Positions 34,545 through 43,855 of a DNA stretch of 64,000 bases are shown piece after piece. How positions within the stretch are numbered: the stretch's first letter is position 1; each line of letters starts with the position of its first letter. The DNA is from Poa pratensis (Eukaryota; Streptophyta; Magnoliopsida; Poales; Poaceae), in assembly GCA_947311845.1 (NCBI GenBank), contig CAMZMU010000071.1:24560805-24624804 (forward strand), given 5' to 3'. The translations under genes were made by a program, and so were the position numbers. The notes below the pieces were generated by a model. It did no database searches. It was given only the letters and a program-made list of their open reading frames with translations, and was not told the origin of the DNA.

Positions 34545-35960
34545 AAGAAAGAGAAAATTTACACTAAATTTAATGGAGAATCTTATGAGTTTAATTTCTC
34601 TAAGTTTGGTAAGAAACTTTATGAAACTAATTTGCCTAATGAGGACCCGAAAATTAAACAACTGGCTGCTATTGCTATTGCTCCTAACAATGCTTTGCAG
34701 CAATTTATGGAGGAACACGAAAGTGAGGTCTTTATGGAGGAAATGAATGAAATTGAAAATATCTTTCTTCATCAACCACCATTACTTAAGCATAATTTGC
34801 CGGTGGAAGATTTTGGTACCCCTGCACCTCCTAAAGAAGATCATGTTTTTGATTTAAAACCTTTGCCTGATAACCTTAAATATGCTCACATTGATGATAA
34901 GAAAACATATCCTGTCATTATTAGTTCTAAACTTTCAGGTACTGAAGAGGCAAGGTTATTGGAAGTGTTGAGGAAACATCGAGGGGCTATCGGATATACT
35001 TTGGATGATTTAAAAGGGATTTCTCCTGCTATATGTCAACACGCCATCAACATGGAAGATGATGCAAAACCTGTAGTGGAGCACCAGCGTCGTCTAATCC
35101 CTAAAATGAAGGAAGTGGTAAGAAATGAGGTATTAAAACTCCTCGATGCTGGTATAATTTATCCTATTGCTGATAGTAAATGGGTAAGTCATGTGCATTG
35201 TGTTCCTAAGAAAGGAGGAGTTACTGTTGTGCCAAATGAAAATGATGAACTTATTCCTCAAAGAGTAGTTGTTGGATATAGGATGTGCATTGATTTTCGA
35301 AAGGTTAATAAAGTTACTAAGAAAGATCACTATCCTTTACCTTTTATTGATCAAATGTTAGAAAGGTTGTCTAAGAAAACTCATTTTTGCTTTCTTGATG
35401 GTTATTCTGGATTTTCACAAATTGTTGTTAGAGCGAGAGATCAAGAGAAAACTACTTTTACTTGTCCTTATGGAACTTATGCTTATTGGCGTATGCCTTT
35501 TGGTTTGTGTAATGCTCCTGCTACATTTCAAAGATGCATGTCTGCTATTTTTCATGGTTTTTGTGAAAAAATTGTGGAAGTATTCATGGACAATTTTTTC
35601 GTCTATGGAACTTCTTTTGATAACTGCTTGCAAAACCTGGATAAAGTTTTGCAGAGATGTGAGGAAACTAATCTTGTTCTTAATTGGGAAAAATGTCACT
35701 TTATGGTTAATGAAGGGATTGTTCTTGGACATAAAATTTCTAAAAGAGGTATTGAAGTGGACAGAGCTAAAGTTGAAGCAATTGAGAAAATGCCCTGTCC
35801 CAGGGATGTTAAAGGTATTCGTAGTATTCTCGGTCATGCCGGTTTCTATAGAAGGTTTATTAAAGATTTCTCTAAAATTTCAAAACCTCTTACTAATCTT
35901 CTCCAAAAAGATGTACCTTTTGTTTTTATGATGATTGTAAAGAAGCTTTTGAGTCTCTAA
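34545..35960 (+). pseudogene. Athila-like reverse transcriptase, catalytic motif changed
   Basis: The frame from 34632 to 35960 contains the RT palm and fingers: CIDFRKVNKVTKKDHYPLP, FLDGYSGFSQI, WRMPFGLCNAPATFQ and LGHKISKRGIEVD. The catalytic box reads FMDN (35583-35594); the second Asp of the family's xxDD motif is Asn. The frame shifts near 35930, before RNase H. Confidence 0.88.
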
Positions 35961-36640
35961 AAAAGGCTTTAACCACTGCTCCTGTTGTTCAACCCCTGAT
36001 TGGACTTTACCTTTCGAAATTATGTGTGATGCTAGTGATTTTGCTGTAGGTGCTGTTCTTGGACAGCGAGTAGATAAGAAGTTGAATGTTATTCATTATG
36101 CTAGTAAGACTCTTGATGCTGCTCAAAAGAATTATGCCACTACTGAAAAAGAGTTTTTAGCAGTAGTTTTTGCTTGTGATAAGTTTAGTGGAAATTCGCT
36201 TTGGCACCCGGGAGCATATGCTCCCGGTATTTTCAAAAAAAATTCAAAATTTGAAAACTCATAAAAAAAATCAAAAAAAAAATCATGCTGTAGGTGCATG
36301 ATTTTTTCAGATTTTTTGATGAGTTTTCAAATTTTGAATTTTTTTTGAAAATACTGGGAGCATATGCTCCCGGGAGCCAAAACGGCCCTCTCTAAGTTTA
36401 GACCCTATATTGTTGATTCGAAAGTTATTATCCATACCGATCATTCTGCTATTAGATACCTTATGGAAAAGAAAGATGCTAAGCCTAGACTTATAAGATG
36501 GGTGCTTTTATTACAAGAGTTTGATTTGCATATTGTAGATAGGAAAGGTGCTGAAAATCTTGTCGCTGATAATTTGTCTAGATTGGAAAACATTTCTTAT
36601 GATCCTGTTCCTGTTAACGATAGTTTTCCAAATGAACAAT
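35931..36640 (+). pseudogene. Athila-like RNase H, split by a MITE
   Basis: MCDASDFAVGAVLGQ and TTEKEFLAVVFACDKF mark the first part (to 36188). After the MITE the domain continues with [13 protein letters not shown] and the [10 protein letters not shown] end. The D, E and D positions of gypsy RNase H are visible. The insertion makes a continuous product impossible. Confidence 0.88.
36189..36392. mobile_element. 204-bp Mutator-like foldback MITE in RNase H
   Basis: The element is flanked by the 9-bp duplication TAAGTTTAG (36180-36188 and 36393-36401), the Mutator length. Its arms are long inverted repeats (TTTGGC-CCCGGGAGCATATGC, then TATTTTCAAAAAAAATTC) that leave only a short centre near 36290, so one strand folds into a nearly full-length hairpin. 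It has no coding capacity. Confidence 0.9.
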
Positions 36641-38014
36641 TGGCTGTGATAAAGGTAAGCTCGCGAGAAAGTCCTTGGTATGCTGACTATGCTAACTTTA
36701 TTGTTGCCAAGTATTTGCCTCCAACCTTTACAGCTCAGCAAAGAAGGAAATTCTTTTATGAATTGAGGCATTATTTTTGGGATGACCCACACTTATATAA
36801 AGAAGGAGTGGATGGTATAATGCGAAGATGTGTTCCAGAATTTGAGCAAAAAGAAATATTGAGGAAATGCCATGGAAGTGCTTATGGAGGACATCATGCT
36901 GGAGATAGAACTGCATAAAAGGTTTTACAATCAGGTTTTTATCGGCCTACTCTTTTTAAAGATGCAAGAAAATTTATTTTGTCATGCGATGAATGTCAAA
37001 GAGTTGGCAATATAACTAGACGCAATGAAATGCCTATGAATTATTCTCTTGTTATTGAACCTTTTGACTGTTGGGGATTTGACTTTATGGGTCCTTTTCC
37101 TCCTTCTGATGGTTATACTCATATACTTGTTGCTGTTGATTATGTTACTAAATGGGTAGAAGCTATACCAACATCTAGTGCTGATGGTGAGATGTCATTA
37201 AAAATGCTTAAAGATATTATTTTCCAAGGTTTGGTGTGCCTAGATATCTCATGACTGATGGTGGTTCTCATTTTATCCATGGTGCTTTTAGAAAAAACCT
37301 TGCTAAATACTATGATGTTAATCATAGAATTTCTTCACCTTATCATCCTCAAACTAGTGGACAAGTGGAATTATCAAATAGAGAGATTAAATCTATTTTG
37401 CAGAAGACTATTAATAAATCTAGAAAGAATTGGGCTAGGAAGCTTAATGATGCTTTGTGGGCTTATAGAACTGCTTATAAAAATCCTATGGGTATGTCTC
37501 CTTATAAAATGGTTTACGGAAAAGCTTGTCATTTACCTCTAGAATTAGAACATAAAGCTTATTGGGCCGTGAAAGAACTTAATAGAGATTTTAAACTTGC
37601 CGGTAAAAAAAGTTACTTGACTTGAGTTCCTTAGATGAATGGAGAAGTGAAGCTTATGAAAATGCTAGACTTTTTAAAGAGAAAGTGAAACAATGGCATG
37701 ATAGGAGAATCCTAAAGAGAGAGTTTAATGTTGGTGAGAAAGTTCTATTGTATAGGTCTCGTCTCAGATTTTTTGCAGGTAAATTACTTTTGAAATGGGA
37801 AGGACCTTATGTTGTTTCAGAGGTTTACCGTTCACGTGCAATCAAAATTACTTCGCTTGATGGTGACAAATCTCAAGTGGTTAATGGTCAAAGACTAAAG
37901 CATTATATTTCTGGGGATTCTTATAACGAAGACGTTGATATTATTCAAGTAGTGACTCTAGAAGATTTTATTAAAAGTCAAATTCAGAAAACTGCTGAGT
38001 CTGTTTTCGAATAG
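36641..38014 (+). pseudogene. Athila-like integrase, broken
   Basis: The zinc-binding H-H-C-C region spans about 36770-37010 ([18 protein letters not shown]), with an in-frame TAA at 36916. The catalytic core has D in FDFMGPF, D in MTDGGSHF and E in [10 protein letters not shown], with a frame shift near 37230. A stop at 37623 interrupts the C-terminal part, which continues to 38014 with a typical KWEGPYVVSEV segment. All three catalytic acids remain, but the frame does not. Confidence 0.87.
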
Positions 38015-38328
38015 GTAACAGTTTTGGTAAGAAAAAGTTCGCGTTTAACTTTCCAACTTATGTTTTTGTTGTTTTTATTAAATATGGAAAATTACGAGCC
38101 AAAAACGGGGAGGAAACGGTGCCTGAGGACACCACACCACCCCACGGCGCGGGCCCACCCTTGGCCGCGCCGGGGCATGGTGTGGGCGCCTCGGAGCCCG
38201 TCTCCAGCCCTGTTTCGACCTGGACTTCCCTTTTGTTATGAAACTTTTTGCTATATAACCCACCGGATCTCCCGAGGTCCGTATGTCATTTTCTCGTCGT
38301 GTTTTCGTTTCGGGTTGTTTCTATTCAG

Positions 38329-38799
38329 ATGTCGTCCCAGGGTTCATCTTCAGAGAAGTACGTGCTGCGACGTCGATGTGAGCTCCTCTGTGACCTCGAT
38401 CAGGGGACTTTCGTAGGATGGTCAGAAGAAGAAAGGAGCACAGCTAGGTGCAAGGATATGGATCGGAGCGTCAAGGAGGAAGTAAAGGAGATGTCGTCAA
38501 ACAAAGAGGGACAGATTGCTGCAAGATCAATTACAAGCAAACCTAATTTTGTGGGATCAACTAACACTCAACGTGCCTTTTCTCATAATATGCAGGGAGC
38601 GACACCGCCTGATCCAGATTTTAGCTCTTTTCCTGCAGTAACTGAGGCTCTTCGAGTCACTGATGAGTTTTGTGATCAATATCGAGTTCTGAGGATGGAG
38701 GTGGAGATACTCCAAGTGGAGAACGACAGGCTTCGCCGCATGCTAGAGCGGTTCCTGTCCCCAATCAAGATCGTCCCACCATCACCACCGAAGGAGTAA
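38329..38799 (+). CDS. extra ORF downstream of pol, env-position protein with coiled coil
   Basis: An intact frame of 156 codons starts at ATG 38329 (MSSQGSSSEKYVLRRR) and lies after integrase, where Athila-class elements carry env-like or other additional ORFs. A splice-acceptor-like TGTTTCTATTCAG directly precedes the ATG. The N-terminal half is basic and serine-rich. Residues about 110-145 form a coiled coil (RVLRMEVEILQVENDRLRRM). No membrane segment or signal peptide is visible, so an envelope role is not supported by sequence. Function unknown. Confidence 0.5.
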   Translation: MSSQGSSSEKYVLRRRCELLCDLDQGTFVGWSEEERSTARCKDMDRSVKEEVKEMSSNKEGQIAARSITSKPNFVGSTNTQRAFSHNMQGATPPDPDFSSFPAVTEALRVTDEFCDQYRVLRMEVEILQVENDRLRRMLERFLSPIKIVPPSPPKE

Positions 38800-40505
38800 T
38801 TCACCATTGGTATTGGCATCCCCTCGGTTTGTTCCAAGCTTGGGGGGAGTGTCGCGGTATCATCACCATTATCTTTTACCTTTTACTTTTCAGTCGAGTC
38901 ATATCATGAGTAGAGAAGTTATCATATAGTATGGTTTGCAGCGTGGAAGTATCTTTCCTTAGTTGGTTATCTATGTATCCCTTGGTGTGAGTTGCCGTTA
39001 TTGGAATATTAATGAGAAGTTTTATCATTTACTTTCTGCACACTTTATTTTACTTTGCAAATTTCTATCATATGCATGATCTTGTTGTTAGTATTGGCAT
39101 AACTTTGGGAGCATTAAGTAAATCTATTTGGTTTTGGCAAACTTAGCATTGGTCAGTAGCAACAATACTTTGAGGCTTAAGTAGGAAAGAGGGGATTGTA
39201 TGTAGATACATTATCTCATTATCTTTCTTTCTTGTTGGCTCATGAGCTTAGTATTCTCAAGTTAAAATTATTTGTGTTTACAAGGAAGATTGCATGATTG
39301 TTTCTATTACATTTATATTTGTTTGTATCCCTCCACTCTTATGCTTGCTACCTAGCCTTGCTAGCCAAAAACCTGTACTGAGAGGGAATGCTTCTCGTGC
39401 ATCCAAACCTTGAGCCAAAACCCATGCCATTTGTGTCCACCATAACTACCTATATGTGGTATTTCCTTGCCACTCCAAGTAAATACTTCATGTGCTACCT
39501 TTAAACTATTAAAAAGCTACTACTCCTTATTTGTGTCACTGTTTACTAGCTCATGAGGACGGGGTGGATGTCTTTATGTCAACTGTCAAACAGACTTTAC
39601 CACCGGACTAGCGGCATATACATCCGCTTATCCATTAATTTTGCAAAAAGAGCTGGCAAATGGGGTGCCCAGTCCCAATTAATTACAACTTTAACCGCTT
39701 AATTCTCTTCACATTTTTGCCCTGATTTATCAGTCAAGCAATGACAAACAGTGAAATATCTGCATGTGTAAACAAAAAAGAAGAGGGATGATCTGCCTTG
39801 CTGGTAGAAATAACGTCCCTCATGGGAGCCACTCTTAAAAGTCTGGTTGGCAGGGGTCATATTGTACTTTCCATTATCTGATTCGTTGACAATTCTCATA
39901 CACCACTCAAAACTTATATTTTTATTCTCTATATGATTTCAAAAACTTAAAAAGCTCTAGCACATGATTTAATCCCTGCTTCCCTCTGCGAAGGGCCTTT
40001 CTTTTACTTTTATGTTGAGTCAGTAAACCTATTCCCTTCTTTCTTAAGCAAGCATTTGAGTTGTTGTGATTCAACCATCTATATATTAATATTATCAATC
40101 ATGTTTGTTATCCTTCCTTGTTTTGCACAAGTCTTTTATCTGAAGGAATATAAATTTGAAAGTTATCAATGACTGTAAAGAAATTGAGATAATTGAGCAT
40201 GTAAGTTCTGCAATATAGCTCCGATATAAGGACTCTACTCGAAAGATAAATACATATGTTAATTGTTCTCTGACCAAGAGCGAAGTTTGCCATCACCAAA
40301 CTATGATTTTCTTTATGCACCTTTATTGTGATTTCCATTACTCGTTCCAAGATAAGTTATATGAGGGGAAGTTGCTGTCTAAAATGATTTGTGTATTAAT
40401 ACATGTTGATGCTTCTTGTCTGTATTCTTTATTATCGACGCGTCACTCCATAAACCTGTGGTCTTGTTTACTGAGTTCAGTTTTCGCTTGGGGACAAGCG
40501 AGGTC
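38800..40505 (+). other. 3' non-coding region of the Athila-like element
   Basis: This 1.7-kb stretch has no supported gene. It starts with an internal polypurine-tract-like AAGCTTGGGGGGAGT at 38836-38850 and ends with the terminal tract at 40506-40520. Long non-coding 3' regions are usual in Athila-like elements. Confidence 0.6.
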
Positions 40506-40520
40506 TAAGCTTGGGGGAGT
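40506..40520 (+). other. polypurine tract of the Athila-like element
   Basis: TAAGCTTGGGGGAGT lies directly before the LTR start TGATACGTCC. In LTR elements this tract primes plus-strand DNA synthesis. It resembles the internal tract at 38836. Confidence 0.8.
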
Positions 40521-41980
40521 TGATACGTCCATTTTGCATCACTATTTTATATCATAATTTACTGCTATTCATTGATATATTTCATATTTGGATGATATAC
40601 TTATGTTATTTTATCTTGTTTTGCATGTTTGATGATTATTGGAGAATTAACTGCCGGAGTCAGGATTCAGCTGGAAAAAGCATCGTCAAGGCACCCTATT
40701 ACTGAAGATCAACAATTCACGGAAAATATACAGATGTTCCTATTTTGTCAGATGCCGGAGCCAGCCAAAAGGGGAGGCTGAGATGGGCCACGAGGGCCCA
40801 CACCACCCCACGGCGCGGCCCCCCCCTCTGCCGCGCCGGGGCATGGTGTGGCCACCCTGGCCCACCTCTGACGCTCCCCCTTCGCGTATTTCATCCCCCA
40901 GAAACCGTAAGACGGGGGGAGCCATCGAGGAAATATTCCGCCGCCTCCACGAGGCGAAAACCACAGAGAGAGAAAAGCTCTCCGGTAGGGAGAAATCTGC
41001 CGGGGAAATTCCTTCCCGGAGGGGGGAAATCATCGCCATCGTCGTCGTCATCACGCTGGACTTCATTGGGATCATCATCATCATCATCTCCACCGCCGTC
41101 ACCATCATCTCCACCGCACCACTCCGTTCCGCTGTAACATCTAGGGTTATACTTTGTGTAGTTCATAGGGGAAACTTTCCCGGTGTTGATTACTACTTGT
41201 GGTTGATGCTATTAAGTTTTATCGTTGAATTGAAGTATATGTCCAGATTGTTATTCATCATTATATCACCTCTGATCATGATCCATATGATGTCTTGTGA
41301 GTAGTTCGTTTAGTTCTTGAGGACATGGGAGAAGTCATGCTATTAGTAGTGGAACTATGTTGAGTAATATTTAATGGTTTGATATTTAAGTTGTGGTGTT
41401 ATTCTTCTAGTGGTGTCGTGTTAACGTCGACTACATGACACTTCACCTTTATGGGCCTAGAGGAATGCATTGTGTATTCGGCTACTAATTGTGGGGTTGC
41501 CGGAGTGACAGAAACCTAAACCCCCGTTAGTAAACCGGTGCATGAGGGAGTGTAGGATCTCAGAGTTTAAGGCTGTGGTTAGATTTATCTTAATTACTTC
41601 CTTGTAACGTGGATGCTTGCAAGGGGTTTAATCACATGTATGTATTAGTCCAAGTTAGGGCAGTGCATTAGCATAGGTTCACCCACACAACACTTATCAA
41701 AACAATAAAGATTAATCAGCTGTAGGAAGCGAAAGCACTTGACAAAATTCCCGTGTGTCCTCAAGAACATATTGCCATCATAAGTAAACCAACCGGCTTA
41801 TCCTTTGCTCTAAAAAGGATTGGGCCACTTGCTGCAATTATTATTACTGTCTTTTATTTACACGTATTTTATTTATCTGCAATATCAAAAACCCCTAAAA
41901 ACTTGTCTGCTAGTATTTACAGTGATTCCTTGATCAAAACTACTTGTCAACACCTTCTGCTCCTCGTTGGGTTCGGCACT
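40521..41980 (+). repeat. 3' LTR of the Athila-like element, main part
   Basis: The LTR starts TGATACGTCCATTTTGCATC. It is interrupted at 41980 by the Tat-like insertion and resumes at 55348 (CTTATTTATCGAAAGTAC) to end ...GTGGGTCATCA at 55396. Without the insertion it measures about 1,509 bp. It contains a GC-rich inverted repeat (40799-40855) and an ATC/GTC microsatellite near 41040-41115. No second LTR is present for dating. Confidence 0.88.
40799..40855. repeat. GC-rich hairpin in the LTR
   Basis: CACACCACCCCACGGCGCGG...CCGCGCCGGGGCATGGTGTG forms outer (CACACCA/TGGTGTG) and inner (GGCGCGG/CCGCGCC) stems. A closely similar hairpin occurs at 38131-38190 just after integrase. Confidence 0.8.
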
Positions 41981-42476
41981 TGACGAGGTGTACCCTCATC
42001 AAATCCCATGGTTAAGGACCTAGGGTTGAGATTATGGGGAGAGAACGTGGTAGTACTGGTAGTTTCGTCGGCTGACAAGCAGAGGCAAAGATTTACCCAG
42101 GTTCAGGCCCCTCGGGTGGAGGTAAAGACCCTACTTCCTGCTTGTCTGTTATTGATCGCTGGAGATTATGAGATTACAAGGTGGCTCCGGCGAGATGACG
42201 ATCTCGCAAGAGCTTTGGTGGTTCGAGTATGGCTTGGTCCTAGATCGGCACCCCTCCCAGCCTTTAAATAGGCTGGGTCTCGGGAGTTTGTAACCGACCT
42301 AGTTTACACATAAGGAAAGTATAAACCGACTATGTCTATGTCTAAACTTGGAGGGTACTCCATCTTGTTGGGCCTCTCGTCTTGGGCTTCGAGTCGTCTC
42401 TTCGCTATTGGGCTTTTAGTCATCACGTGCACCAGGTACCCTCACGGTAGGGTACCCGAGATGTATATCCTTGTCA
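41981..42476 (-). repeat. 3' LTR of the Tat-like element
   Basis: It starts TGACGAGGTGTACCCTCATC and ends CCTTGTCA on the plus strand, 496 bp. It aligns end to end with 54847-55342, with differences near 42053, 42275, 42303, 42308 and 42401. Confidence 0.95.
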
Positions 42477-42490
42477 GTAGCCCCCGAGTA
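42477..42490 (-). other. polypurine tract of the Tat-like element
   Basis: The minus strand reads TACTCGGGGGCTAC immediately before the 3' LTR. The same CTCGGGGGCT core recurs at eight further places in the 3' region. Confidence 0.75.
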
Positions 42491-43060
42491 CTTGTCTGAC
42501 TCGAAGAATCGGGCATGGACTCGTTCGTAAGTGCACGTCATATGCTTAGCATTATGTATATTATAATTGGAATTCCTGTATGAATAGCACATGTTGGCTA
42601 TGTCGAGTATTTCATCGACTGTGGTTTTTGCTTATGATGATCAAGGGATAATAGCTTAGCAGGCCCAGTTCACTCGACGGATCGGGACTGGTTAACTACA
42701 CATTTGGGTAACACCTTACTAGCTTTCAATCAAACTCGAGTCCCCGGACTCGAATCTGGAACAAACTGGTCAGATTCGACTAGGCCGCTGAGGTCTTACT
42801 GAGTCGATCTGCAGTATAACTTTGAATTTTACCCAACGCGTCCGTCGGGATTTTTCATCATGTCTGCTGACACGGAAAGTATAAGGATTGACGTTGCTGG
42901 AACGGTCCTTAGCCCAGCTCGAAAGTTCGGCGGGTCTTACCTTTGCACTATGCGTGCAGCATCCGAGGTATTTGCGACGGACGCAACTCGGGAATGTTTC
43001 GAGTATGATTTTGCATATGAACGTAGTCGATATATTCGTCGACTGACCTTTGAACTATTT

Positions 43061-43328
43061 TATCGGGTGCGCGACAGCGCTCCCGATGGGAGTAGCCCCC
43101 GAGATTGTGCTTTATTGATTGCAATGAGGATAATCTCAAAATCTTCTTCCCACATATGTTAGTCGAAGAAAATCTTTTGCCATAATTCTATCGGGTGCGG
43201 CAGCGCTCCCGATGGGAGTAGCCCCCGAGATTGTGCTTTATTACTTGTAATGGAGGATAATCTCAGAATCACTTGGTCTTGAGCATCTTTAGTCGAAGAA
43301 ATTTTTGATACGCTCCCGATGGGAGTAA
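43061..43328. repeat. 128-bp tandem repeat containing polypurine-like cores
   Basis: The unit TATCGGGTGCG...CAGCGCTCCCGATGGGAGTAGCCCCCGAGATTGTGC (shown in part) begins at 43061 and 43189; a partial third unit with CGCTCCCGATGGGAG lies near 43312. Both full units contain TAGCCCCCGAG. Confidence 0.85.
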
Positions 43329-43731
43329 TATGTCTTTGATCGAAGAGACAGTCGAGTGACCATACACTCGAAAACAATCGAGTGATTAATATGCTTTGGG
43401 CGAACCCGACATCTTTTCTGAACAAATCTGCTGCAATGACGTCAGGGATGACGTTTTATGGCGACTGCGCCACCTGACACGCGGTGGCGTGCGCTATGCT
43501 GCGATAGATGGGACGTGACACGTCTTGTGGGCCCATTGTGCAGCCGTTTGGACTGGATTTGACCGTTCAGGCACGATTTCTCCGGGGCCATGATGGTAGT
43601 TCCTAGATTCCCGTGCGTAGTGGGCGGAGTGGCCGGCGACGGTTGCCCTCCGTGGCTGCCACGTGTACGGTTAGATTTGCTTATTTGCCCACGATCTCGC
43701 ATCGACGGTGCGGATTCTTTTGCGTTTGAGG

Positions 43732-43740
43732 TTAAAAAGG
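43732..43740 (+). promoter_or_regulatory. TATA-like box of the antisense cassette
   Basis: GGTTAAAAAGG stands 116 bases before an ATG at 43856, followed by a C/T-rich leader (CTTCTTCTTCCTCCTC) like a plant 5' UTR. It would drive transcription opposite to the retrotransposon. Confidence 0.5.
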
Positions 43741-43855
43741 GTGCGGCGGCGTAAATAGTTTTTTTACTTGCCATTTGCTCTCCGCCGCCACTACTTCTTC
43801 TTCCTCCTCTCGCATCGCCATAGCCTCAGAGCGAAGCTTTGCAACCACCTCCGCG

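Larger units (their letters stand above)
33826..41980 (+). mobile_element. Ty3/gypsy retrotransposon, Athila-like, 5'-truncated and nested
   Basis: Reading left to right: protease, reverse transcriptase, RNase H, integrase, a small extra ORF, a long 3' non-coding region, a polypurine tract and the 3' LTR. The 5' LTR, primer binding site and gag are absent; the left edge near 33826 is approximate. The LTR resumes at 55348-55396 after the nested insertion. The extra ORF downstream of integrase and the protease style (HCYYGLCDIGASSSAI) fit the Athila lineage. Stops, frame shifts, a MITE and a changed catalytic residue make it inactive. Confidence 0.9.

Noticed and set aside
38329..38799. Extra ORF of the Athila-like element as a retroviral envelope gene
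   Set aside because: No signal peptide, transmembrane segment or cleavage site is visible; only its position recalls env, so it is called an unknown ORF.
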